DNA of 64,000 bases. Source: Prevotella sp. (GTDB lineage Bacteria; Bacteroidota; Bacteroidia; Bacteroidales; Bacteroidaceae). How positions within the stretch are numbered: the first letter of the stretch is position 1; each line of letters opens with the position of its first letter. Below the pieces are notes generated by a model. It saw nothing but the letters and a program-made list of their open reading frames with translations, made no database searches and was not told where the DNA came from. Both the position numbers and the translations under genes were made by a program. Location: the NCBI GenBank assembly GCA_016281815.1, contig JAEEJK010000110.1, positions 1 to 64,000 of the forward strand, given 5' to 3'. Shown here piece by piece: positions 7,937 to 15,885 of this stretch.

Positions 7937-10900
7937 ATGAAACGTTTATTTTTCATAGTGACATTGAGCCTATTCTCGTTATTTACTTATGCCAGCATGA
8001 CTGGGTCAGGCACCGAGGATGACCCTTATATGATCTATGATGCGGATGACTTAAATGAAGTCCGTGATTATGTGGGTGTCGCAAACATCTATTTCCAGTT
8101 GGCTAACGACATCGACCTTTCCGCCTATAGCAATGGCTTAGGATGGGAACCAATAGGAACCTCCGGTGCTCCATTCAAAGGAGTTTTTAATGGAAACGGG
8201 CATACTATTTATAATCTGAAGATCAATAGAACAACTGATTATGTGGGTCTGTTTGGATATAACTCTGGTACTATTAAAGGTGTTTGTATTGAATGTGATA
8301 TCAAAGGTAAATCATATGTAGGGGGTGTGACAGGTTATTCATCATCCATTATCTCTAATTGTTATGTTAAGGGTTCAATAGTTGCTTCATCTTATTGTGG
8401 TGGAATCGCAGGCTCTTCATCTGGGTCTGTCTATAATTGTTTTGCAGAGGTTTCAGTAAGTGGAAGTGGAAGTGGAGTGTATAAGTTATATGTTGGTGGA
8501 ATTGTAGGCTATTTATATTCATCTGGGTCTGTCTATAATTGTTTTACGGAGGCTTCAGTAAGAGGAAGTGGAGGTGATTATTTATATGTTGGTGGAATAT
8601 GTGGCCATTCTGATGGCACCATTTCCAAATGTGTTGCTGCAAATATAAGCATTAGGGTTTACTATACTTATTCTTCTTCTTATTCTCATTATGGTCGAAT
8701 CACAGGAGGTAATAATGGAAAGGTGGAATCCTGTTTATCCCTTAGTACAACTAAAGTGTATGTGCAAGATAGTGAAGTGTCGATTTATGATGGTGGTAAT
8801 AACGGTTCTGGAGTAGGCAGCGCTATTCTCAAGCGCAAGACCACTTATACAGACTTGGGATGGGACTTTGATAAGATTTGGGATATTGATGAAGGTAAAT
8901 CTTATCCATATCTTCGTAAGTTTAACTCCAAGGAAACACAGAGCATTGCTTTTGAAGCGCCTTCGTTTACCTATGGTGATGAAGCATACACACTACCCAG
9001 CACTACAGAGCAAGGTTTGGCTATTAAATGGACAAGCAGCGATGAGAACAAATTGTCCATTTCTGGTAATGTGTTGACCATTAAAGGTGCTGGTAGTTGC
9101 AGTTTGATAGCAGAGCAGTCAGGCAACAACGATTATCAAACCCTTCGTAAGGAGTATTCCATCACTGTCGCAAAGGCTCCTCTAACTATCACAGCAGACA
9201 ATTACAAGAGGAAATATGGTGAGGAGAATCCCAAACTGACTGTGACTTATTCTGGATTTGTCTATGGTGAGAAAGAGACAGCCTTGAAGACTCTGCCAAA
9301 CATCACCACCAACGCTACGAAAAGCAGTCCTGTTGGTGTGTATGCTATTACCGTATCTGGTGCTGAGTCAGATAATTATAACATCACCTATGTCAATGGT
9401 ACACTGACAATTATTGAGGCTTCTCCCATCATTACTTTTGAAGATAACAATGTTAAAGCCATTTGTATACGTAATTGGGACATCAACAGAGATGGTGAAC
9501 TGAGCATGGAGGAGGCTGCAGCAGTGAAAGACCTGGGCGGAGAATTCCAATTTAATTCAATTACCTCATTTGACGAGCTACAATACTTTACGGGGCTGTC
9601 AAGCATAGGGGAGGGTGCTTTCTATGAATGTTACAGCCTGACCTCCGTGACCATCCCCAACAGCGTGGCGAGCATAGGGAAATATGCTTTCTATAATTGC
9701 TCCAGCCTAACAACCATCACTATCCCCAACAGCGTGACGAGCATAGGGGAACAAGTTTTCTATAGCTGCTCCGGCTTGACCTCCGTTGCCATCCCCAATA
9801 GTGTAACGAGCATAGGGCCTAGTGCTTTTGAGGGCTGCTCTGGCCTGACCTCTATTGACATCCCCAACAGCGTGACGAGCATATTGGGATCTGCTTTCTC
9901 TTTCTGCTCCAGCCTGACCTCCATTGACATCCCGAACAGCGTGACGATGATAGCGGGATTAGCTTTCTATGGCTGCTCCAGCCTGACCTCCATTTACATC
10001 CCCAACAGTGTTACGAAAATATGGGAATCTGCTTTCTCTTCCTGCTCCAGCTTGACCTCCATTTCAGTAGCATCAGGTAATGCCAAGTATGATTCACGAA
10101 ATAGTTGTAATGGTATTATCGAGACTTCATCCAACACATTGGTTGCTGGATGTAAAAATACAGTCATTCCCAACAGTGTAACGAGCATAGGGCCTAGTGC
10201 TTTTGAGGGCTGCTCTAGCCTCACCTCAGTTTCCATCCCTAACAGCGTGACAAGCATAGGGATTAATGCTTTCTGGGACTGCTCTGGCCTGACCTCCGTG
10301 ACCATCCCCAACAGCGTGACGAGCATAGGGAGATGTGCTTTCGCATACTGCACAGGTCTGACCACCGTGACCGTGAAGAACCCCATACCTGTTTCTATCG
10401 AAGGATACACATTCACTAACCGTGCCGAAGCCACCCTCTATGTGCCATACGGCTCTAGAAACGCTTATTTGAAAGCAGATTATTGGAAAGAGTTTGGAAC
10501 AATCGTTGAAATTAGCCCTGGCATCACCTTCGCAGATGCCAATGTCAAGGCCATCTGCGTGGAGAACTGGGATAAGGATAGTGACGGAGAACTCTCTGTC
10601 GATGAGGCGGCTGCAGTAACTTCATTAAGCACAGTATTCAAGAAATCCAGCATCTCCTCTTTCAATGAATTGCAGTATTTCACTGGCCTGACGGAAATCG
10701 GTGAGGGAGCATTTGCTGGAAGCACCGTGAAGGAAATCACCCTGCCGGAAAATATTCCCTCCTTAAAAGAGAACGCATTCCTCAATTGCAATGCACTGGC
10801 CAGCCTCCATCTCCCGTCCAAAGTGAAAGATATCGGCCAGAATGCCCTGTCGGGGTGCACCGCCATGACCTCTATCACGGTAGATGAGGAGAATCAATAC

Positions 10901-12547
10901 TTCTGTGACATCGACGGCGTGCTGTTTAGCAAGGACAAAGAAACGCTCCTCCAATTCCCTGCAGCCAAGTCGTCGGCCTATACTGTGCCGGAGGGCACAA
11001 CAACCCTCGCCCGCGATGCCTTCTACATGAGCAAACTGGAATCCGTGGAACTGCCGTCTTCCCTCAAGGAAATAGGCTATGATGCCTTCGGTTGGTGCAG
11101 ACAACTTACAAATCTGGTCATACCTGAGGGAGTGACCATCATCGGTGATTATATGCTCGACGGATGCACCAGTCTGATATCCCTGCATATCCCTGCCAGC
11201 GTGACATCCATCGGCCAACACATCTGCAACGGCTGCAAGGGCATCACAGATGTATGGAATCACAGTAAGAAACCATTTGCCATCAACAGCAATAACTTCA
11301 CATCAAGCACCTACGCAAATGCCACCCTCCATATTCCCTACGGTTTGAAAATTGTTTATGAGGAAACGGACGGATGGAGGAATTTTGCTCATATCGAGGA
11401 TGATATCGTAGCCGCTACGCTGTCGGCGGAAGATCTCACCATCAACCTCGGCCATTCTGCCAATCTGATCATCGGGCTGTCCAACAATGAGAAGATAGAT
11501 GGCGTACAGTTTGACCTTACCTTGCCGGCTGGTGTCAGCATCGCAAAGGACAATCATGGAGAATACATCGTTGAGACCACCGACCGCACAAGCAAACTTT
11601 TTGCGCAGTGTGTAAAATTGGGTGACAATCTCTACCGCATCATCCTCATGTCGACCAAGAGGGAGACCATCTCCAATGGTGACAAGGGAATCCTCAGGAT
11701 CAAGTTGGAATGTGAACAAAATGTCACTCCACGAGCCTATGATTTGGCATTTACGTCTGTCTCCCTCTCCCGTCAGGAAGGTTTTGTCTCAGTCAATGAG
11801 CCTAATGATGACTTCACCTGTCGCCTGACCGTGTACAAGGCTTCCACCATTCGTGGTGACGTGAATGGCGATTATGAGATCAACATCACTGACGTGCTGG
11901 TGATTGTGGATTACATCCTGAACCGCCCAAGCAAGATATTCCTTTTCTCTAATGCGGATATGGACAAGAATGGTGAGGTCAACATCACTGATGCCCTGAA
12001 TGTGGTGAACATCATCCTGGACAGGACAGAATCGTATGCTCCGAGGGCTGCAAGACAGTCTGTCCAGAATTTGCTAAGGATGGGCTCGGACAATACGGGC
12101 TGTCAGATTCACACAGTAGCAAGCATCCCCGATATCACCGCCATGCAGATGGATGTCGTCCTTCCCACCGACTGTCGACTGAGGGCAGCAACCCTGACGG
12201 GCAAGGCATTGGGCACCCATCAGGTGATGACGCACGAGTTGGAGAATGGCAGATACCGCATCGTGGTCTTCTCATCGAAGAAAGCACTGCTGGACACCGA
12301 TGCGGCCATCCTGAACCTTGACATCGAGGGCAGGGGAGGCCTGGTCTGCGCGGAGGACATCCAATGCTTCGATGCCCAGAATTTGCCCATTCTTTCTCCT
12401 GACATCAGCGCCGTGTTGACGGGCATCAGTCCCATCTATGCTGACAGCGATGCCGACGCTCCTGTCTACAACATCAGCGGACAGCGTGTCTCAAAGAAAC
12501 AGCGGGGTATCAACATCGTCAATGGGAGCAAGGTCGTGGTAAAATAA
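7937..12547 (+). CDS. Very large BspA-family surface protein with GLUG, MBG, EF-hand, cohesin-like and dockerin modules
   Basis: 1536 aa, secreted (signal peptide MKRLFFIVTLSLFSLFTYAS). Order of modules: GLUG-type repeats 'YVGGI.G.S.GSVYNCF' (about 98-270); a Big-like region (340-410); an MBG-type module 'PLTITADNYKRKYGEENP' (411-494); an EF-hand-like loop 'NWDINRDGELSMEEA'; about eleven BspA/LRR_5 repeats (550-815) with nearly identical DNA; a second EF-hand-like loop 'NWDKDSDGELSVDEA'; more LRR_5 (914-1121); a cohesin-like beta domain (1158-1290); a paired dockerin-type calcium motif 'DVNGDYEINITDVLVI' (1306-1360); a second beta domain; and the tail 'YNISGQRVSKKQRGINIVNG..VVVK'. Family knowledge points to adhesion; calcium binding and type IX export are inferred. 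Monocistronic with its own promoter. Confidence 0.92.
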   Translation: MKRLFFIVTLSLFSLFTYASMTGSGTEDDPYMIYDADDLNEVRDYVGVANIYFQLANDIDLSAYSNGLGWEPIGTSGAPFKGVFNGNGHTIYNLKINRTTDYVGLFGYNSGTIKGVCIECDIKGKSYVGGVTGYSSSIISNCYVKGSIVASSYCGGIAGSSSGSVYNCFAEVSVSGSGSGVYKLYVGGIVGYLYSSGSVYNCFTEASVRGSGGDYLYVGGICGHSDGTISKCVAANISIRVYYTYSSSYSHYGRITGGNNGKVESCLSLSTTKVYVQDSEVSIYDGGNNGSGVGSAILKRKTTYTDLGWDFDKIWDIDEGKSYPYLRKFNSKETQSIAFEAPSFTYGDEAYTLPSTTEQGLAIKWTSSDENKLSISGNVLTIKGAGSCSLIAEQSGNNDYQTLRKEYSITVAKAPLTITADNYKRKYGEENPKLTVTYSGFVYGEKETALKTLPNITTNATKSSPVGVYAITVSGAESDNYNITYVNGTLTIIEASPIITFEDNNVKAICIRNWDINRDGELSMEEAAAVKDLGGEFQFNSITSFDELQYFTGLSSIGEGAFYECYSLTSVTIPNSVASIGKYAFYNCSSLTTITIPNSVTSIGEQVFYSCSGLTSVAIPNSVTSIGPSAFEGCSGLTSIDIPNSVTSILGSAFSFCSSLTSIDIPNSVTMIAGLAFYGCSSLTSIYIPNSVTKIWESAFSSCSSLTSISVASGNAKYDSRNSCNGIIETSSNTLVAGCKNTVIPNSVTSIGPSAFEGCSSLTSVSIPNSVTSIGINAFWDCSGLTSVTIPNSVTSIGRCAFAYCTGLTTVTVKNPIPVSIEGYTFTNRAEATLYVPYGSRNAYLKADYWKEFGTIVEISPGITFADANVKAICVENWDKDSDGELSVDEAAAVTSLSTVFKKSSISSFNELQYFTGLTEIGEGAFAGSTVKEITLPENIPSLKENAFLNCNALASLHLPSKVKDIGQNALSGCTAMTSITVDEENQYFCDIDGVLFSKDKETLLQFPAAKSSAYTVPEGTTTLARDAFYMSKLESVELPSSLKEIGYDAFGWCRQLTNLVIPEGVTIIGDYMLDGCTSLISLHIPASVTSIGQHICNGCKGITDVWNHSKKPFAINSNNFTSSTYANATLHIPYGLKIVYEETDGWRNFAHIEDDIVAATLSAEDLTINLGHSANLIIGLSNNEKIDGVQFDLTLPAGVSIAKDNHGEYIVETTDRTSKLFAQCVKLGDNLYRIILMSTKRETISNGDKGILRIKLECEQNVTPRAYDLAFTSVSLSRQEGFVSVNEPNDDFTCRLTVYKASTIRGDVNGDYEINITDVLVIVDYILNRPSKIFLFSNADMDKNGEVNITDALNVVNIILDRTESYAPRAARQSVQNLLRMGSDNTGCQIHTVASIPDITAMQMDVVLPTDCRLRAATLTGKALGTHQVMTHELENGRYRIVVFSSKKALLDTDAAILNLDIEGRGGLVCAEDIQCFDAQNLPILSPDISAVLTGISPIYADSDADAPVYNISGQRVSKKQRGINIVNGSKVVVK

Positions 12548-12565
12548 CCACGCACCTTGCGGTAA

Positions 12566-12671
12566 AATAAGAGATGATTCATGTTTCGCATTTGTTCAAC
12601 TTCTTGGAGTTTACTAAACTACCACACTCCTACACTCCTTTCAACTTGAGGAAGTTGAATAAGAGATGATT
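12566..12671. repeat. Interspersed element with conserved inverted ends, flanked by a 14-bp direct repeat
   Basis: AATAAGAGATGATT occurs at 12566-12579 and again at 12658-12671, bracketing an element. The element starts 'ATGTTTCGCATTTGTTCAAC' and ends 'TTGAGGAAGTTGAAT', and its interior holds 'CACTCCTACACTCC' microsatellite. The same head and tail, in opposite orientation and around a different 8-bp microsatellite, lie at 42907-43073. The rest of 12548-12789 shows no gene. Confidence 0.7.
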
Positions 12672-12789
12672 AAAAACCGCTTCGCTTCAAAAAAAGATAT
12701 AAAAACAGATTTTGTTAACATTCTTCAAACGCTGATGCTCACGAAAAAACGCCAAGGTGTTTGCAAAAAGGTGAAAAAAGAATTGAGGC

Positions 12790-14109
12790 TTAAAAGTTCA
12801 CTGATGCCTCTTCAAGGAGAAAAGGAATGACACCGACATACATGATGCCATCCTCATCAGTCCATGCTTTCACGTTTCCGTCAAGAATGACAATCTTGCG
12901 GAAAAAGTCGCCGGAGTTCTTCAGTGAGAACGTTTCCTGATTCCGCTTGTCCTCGGTATCCACATTCAAAGCCGATTGGATGTAGATTCTCTCATGTCCT
13001 GTGTTGACTACGAAGTCAATTTCATATTGCGACTGCTGCTTCTTCCCGTCCTTGACGCGGGTAAGTTCCACCACGCCAACATCCACATTGTAGCCCCTGC
13101 GGACAAGTTCGATGAAAATCATGTTCTCCATCAAGTGTGACTTCTCCTGCTGCCGGAAATTGAGTTTGGCGTTTCTCAGGCCCAGGTCCATGGAATAGTA
13201 TTTCTGCGTGTTCTCGAAATAACGTTTCCCTTTGATGTCATAGCGCTTGGCGCTGACAAACAGGAAGGCATCCTCCAGATAGTCCAGATAGTTCTTGATG
13301 GTATGGTCTGACGTGTTCCGTCTCATCAACGTTCCTGCGGTATTGGCAAGTTTGTGTGGATTGGTCAACGAGCCTATAGCAGATGACAGAGAGTCAATCA
13401 AGGCTTCCAGCACCTCGTCATCCTTCAGTTTGTAACGCTCCACGATGTCCTTGATATACACATTCTTGTGAAGCCCCTTCAGATACTTGCGCTTTTCAAC
13501 CTCGTCCTTTTCCAATACCGCCAAGGGCATGCCGCCAAACATCAGGTATTCTTCCAACGCATCCGCCTTTTCCAATCCCGATACGGCATGGAATTCCTTA
13601 AACGACAGCGGATAAACTTTAATTTCCGTGCCACGGTCGCGGAAATTGGTGACAATGTCCCTTGACAGCATTTTGGAGTTGGAACCGGTAACATAGATGT
13701 CTAGATTGCTCCGTGCCATCAAGTCGTTCAAAATGTCATAGAACGTTGTGTAGAGCATGTCCCTGTCTTCTTCGGGAACCATGCTTTCGTCCACATCCCC
13801 GTTCTTCACCTTGAAAGACAGTTGAATCTCGTCGATGAAAACATAATACCGTTTTCCAGCATCTTGTGTCCGGTTGAGAACGTACTCGAACAGTTCGTTT
13901 GGGTTCCTGTACTTTAAATCGGCTTTTCTGTCCAAGGCTATTTCCACAAAACAGTCGTCAGGGACACCCTCTGTTTTGAGGTGTCCCTTGTAAAGGGTGG
14001 ACAAGAGAAAGGATTTGCCGCAGCGACGGATGCCCGTGATGATCTTCACCTTCCCGTTCCATCGCTTGCCCAGCAATGCCTCTACATAATGGTCTCTCTT
14101 AATAATCAT
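12790..14109 (-). CDS. AAA_14 / DUF4143-type ATP-binding protein
   Basis: 439 aa from MIIKRDHYVEALLGKRW. The track start at 14208 lies upstream of the -7 element at 14166-14173. The N-terminal ATPase has P-loop 'ITGIRRCGKSFLLSTL' and Walker B 'YYVFIDEIQL', with 'VTGSNSKMLSRDI' as a sensor-like motif. The C-terminal half ('SDHTIKNYLDYLEDAFLFVSAKRYDIKG', 'KYYSMDLGLRNA', 'YEIDFVV') is the DUF4143 region with a winged-helix-like and nuclease-fold-like part. Such proteins are abundant in Bacteroidetes and their function is not established. No toxin or partner gene adjoins it. An insert ('KNGDVDESMVPEEDRDM') sits after Walker B. Confidence 0.88.
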   Translation of the reverse strand: MIIKRDHYVEALLGKRWNGKVKIITGIRRCGKSFLLSTLYKGHLKTEGVPDDCFVEIALDRKADLKYRNPNELFEYVLNRTQDAGKRYYVFIDEIQLSFKVKNGDVDESMVPEEDRDMLYTTFYDILNDLMARSNLDIYVTGSNSKMLSRDIVTNFRDRGTEIKVYPLSFKEFHAVSGLEKADALEEYLMFGGMPLAVLEKDEVEKRKYLKGLHKNVYIKDIVERYKLKDDEVLEALIDSLSSAIGSLTNPHKLANTAGTLMRRNTSDHTIKNYLDYLEDAFLFVSAKRYDIKGKRYFENTQKYYSMDLGLRNAKLNFRQQEKSHLMENMIFIELVRRGYNVDVGVVELTRVKDGKKQQSQYEIDFVVNTGHERIYIQSALNVDTEDKRNQETFSLKNSGDFFRKIVILDGNVKAWTDEDGIMYVGVIPFLLEEASVNF

Positions 14110-14165
14110 TGCTTCCGAAAGCGTTAATGCAAATATGGTCGAATCATTCGACTGTTTTTGCAGTG

Positions 14166-14173
14166 CAAAAGTA
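14166..14173 (-). promoter_or_regulatory. -7 promoter element for the DUF4143 ATPase
   Basis: The minus strand reads TACTTTTG, matching TAnnTTTG, with a predicted start of transcription near 14159, inside the longer track ORF. This supports translation from 14109. Confidence 0.5.
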
Positions 14174-14220
14174 TGCTGTTTTTTTGAAACATGCAAGAAA
14201 AGAGACACTTATTTGCTTTT

Positions 14221-14268
14221 GCTACCCTCCATATTCCCTATGGCTTGAATCTTGCAGGCCGTCTTTGA
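14221..14268 (+). pseudogene. Short BspA-type remnant
   Basis: The plus strand reads ATLHIPYGLNLAGRL followed by a stop. This matches the 'ATLHIPYGLK' motif that follows LRR_5 arrays, as at 11326-11350 in the large BspA protein; the DNA 'ACCCTCCATATTCCCTA' is identical there. Nothing upstream continues the frame as a gene. It looks like the stub of a lost BspA paralogue or a recombination scar. Confidence 0.5.
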
Positions 14269-14284
14269 CAAGATAATAGAAAAA

Positions 14285-14320
14285 AAACAGGTGGATGGCA
14301 TAATGCTCATCCACCTGTTT
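14285..14320 (-). terminator. Intrinsic terminator after the M23 peptidase gene
   Basis: A perfect 13-bp stem (AAACAGGTGGATG / CATCCACCTGTTT) with a 10-nt loop. On the minus strand it is followed by a run of T. It lies about 70 nt beyond the stop of the peptidase gene. Confidence 0.85.
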
Positions 14321-14387
14321 TATATCTTACAAAGATTTCAAATCTTCTTTTCTCTTCCCTCATTTTAAGGATGCGGAAACCGCGTCC

Positions 14388-15413
14388 TTAAGAATGAACC
14401 ATGACCTGACCAACCCGTAGTTTGGTGCCGTTGCCTAAACAGTTCATTCGTTGGAATTCCTCCACTGACATGTTGTATTTCTTGGCAATCGAGAAGATGG
14501 TCTCTCCTGGCTGTACGGTGTGGGTGCCAGTCATCTGTCCGCTACGTGGCTTGCGCTCCTGAGGCGTGGCGGCTGGTTCGGGAATGGCATCGTTGTCATT
14601 TATCCTGACAGGGGTAGAACTTGCCACTGTGCTGACAGGGGTGGAGCGGTGACCGCCATAAACCTCCTCCTTGGTATAGCCATTCTGCTTACGGCCGCGG
14701 GCTGCGGTGGCCTTGAGGTCCTCCTGCTGCATGGTGCTGCGGCGGAAGAGATAACTGTCGCCAGTGATGTCCTGGTTGCGGAAGTCAAAGAAAAGGGCGG
14801 GATTGAGGGCCACACCGCAGAGGCGGGTCTCAAAGTGCAGGTGAGAACCTGTACTACGGCCTGTGTTGCCACCGAGACCGATGGGCTGACCGGCACGGAC
14901 TGTTTGGTTCTCCCTTACGAGATGCTTCGACATGTGTGCGTAGTAGGTCTCCAGACCATTGCTGTGGCGGATGACCACATAGTTGCCATATCCTTTGGCC
15001 TCATATTTCACGATACGGACTTTTCCCGACCAAGCGGCGCGGATGGTGTCGCCGATATATACCTTGATGTCGAGACCACGGTGTTGACGGCCCCAGCGAG
15101 GACCAAACTGTGAGGTGATCACACGGCTCGGGGTGGGCATACGGAAACCTTTCAGGTTGATGCGGTAGGACTCGGGCAGTGCAGAGGCCTTATAGTGGGT
15201 GTCACTGTTGTCCCAGTCAAGATAGAGTTGGGAAGAGGGTGACTCCATGTTCTCACGCTCAATGGTGGCTTGAAGGGCAAGAGTGTCGAGTTGTTTCAGT
15301 TTTTTGTCAACGGGCACGTAGCGTGCCATCATATCTTGTCCGCTGGCGGGCAGCGTGGCAATGGTCATAATTGCAGTTATTGCAAGCGTCTTCAATGTTC
15401 TTTTAAAATTCAT
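14388..15413 (-). CDS. M23 family metallopeptidase with LysM domain (cell-wall hydrolase)
   Basis: 341 aa from MNFKRTLKTLAITAIMTIA, whose signal peptide ends near 'ASGQ'; the track start at 15440 lacks this logic. Residues about 100-215 form the LytM/M23 fold. Zinc ligands are visible as 'HRGLDIKV' (H and D) and 'GSHLHFET' (HxH), with 'YYAHMS' contributing the conserved histidine. A Pro/Thr-rich linker leads to one C-terminal LysM domain ('HTVQPGETIFSIAKKYNMS...LRVGQVMV') that binds peptidoglycan. Role: periplasmic endopeptidase or amidase activator in cell-wall remodelling. No zinc ligand is missing, so it may be catalytically active. It has its own -7 element and a strong terminator. Confidence 0.93.
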   Translation of the reverse strand: MNFKRTLKTLAITAIMTIATLPASGQDMMARYVPVDKKLKQLDTLALQATIERENMESPSSQLYLDWDNSDTHYKASALPESYRINLKGFRMPTPSRVITSQFGPRWGRQHRGLDIKVYIGDTIRAAWSGKVRIVKYEAKGYGNYVVIRHSNGLETYYAHMSKHLVRENQTVRAGQPIGLGGNTGRSTGSHLHFETRLCGVALNPALFFDFRNQDITGDSYLFRRSTMQQEDLKATAARGRKQNGYTKEEVYGGHRSTPVSTVASSTPVRINDNDAIPEPAATPQERKPRSGQMTGTHTVQPGETIFSIAKKYNMSVEEFQRMNCLGNGTKLRVGQVMVHS

Positions 15414-15529
15414 AATCCTCCGTTTTGATTCGCAAAGCACTGATTACGTCTGTTGTAATACTGTCTTTTTCAGTCTGTTTTTGAAATAATTGGCGCAAGA
15501 AAACCACGCCGGATTATTTCATTGCGATG

Positions 15530-15537
15530 CAAAGGTA
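15530..15537 (-). promoter_or_regulatory. -7 promoter element for the M23 peptidase gene
   Basis: The minus strand reads TACCTTTG, matching TAnnTTTG, about 115 bp before the ATG at 15413. No TTTG box at the expected distance. Confidence 0.55.
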
Positions 15538-15613
15538 GTTATAAAAAAGCGGAAAAAAGCACCATTAACAATAATTAGTGCTTATTTAACACTTATTGTT
15601 TTGAGACGAAATT

Positions 15614-15880
15614 TGGGAGTTTAGGAGTTTAGAAGTTTAGGAGTTTAGGAGTTTAGGAGTTTGGGAGTTTGGGAGTTTAGGAGTTTTGGAGTTTTGGAGT
15701 TTTGGAGTTTTGGAGTTTAGACATATGATTTGTTTGGCGTGGCGGACGCGATACATCGCGTCCCTACCTGTCGCACCGTCATTTTTGATGGAGTAATCAT
15801 AATTTTTAATCCTTAATTCTTAATTCTTAATCCTTAATTCCTAATCCTTAATCTTCAATCTTCAATTTTCAATTTTCAAT
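15614..15880 (+). repeat. Composite repeat, left copy: 8-bp microsatellite, palindrome, A/T microsatellite
   Basis: About 13 units of the 8-mer GAGTTTAG and variants (GAGTTTGG, GAGTTTTG) run from 15614 to 15720. Then come 'GACATATGATTTG', the 20-bp palindrome GGACGCGATACATCGCGTCC (15744-15763), 'GGAGTAATCATAATT', and a tract of 'TTAATCCTTAATTC' repeats up to the recG stop. The same modules in the same order and orientation recur at 18681-18868. No gene is seen between 15538 and 15885. Confidence 0.85.
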
Positions 15881-15885
15881 CTTAA

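Noticed and set aside
15614-15720. Possible CRISPR array
   Set aside because: Units are 8 bp with no spacers; this is a simple microsatellite.
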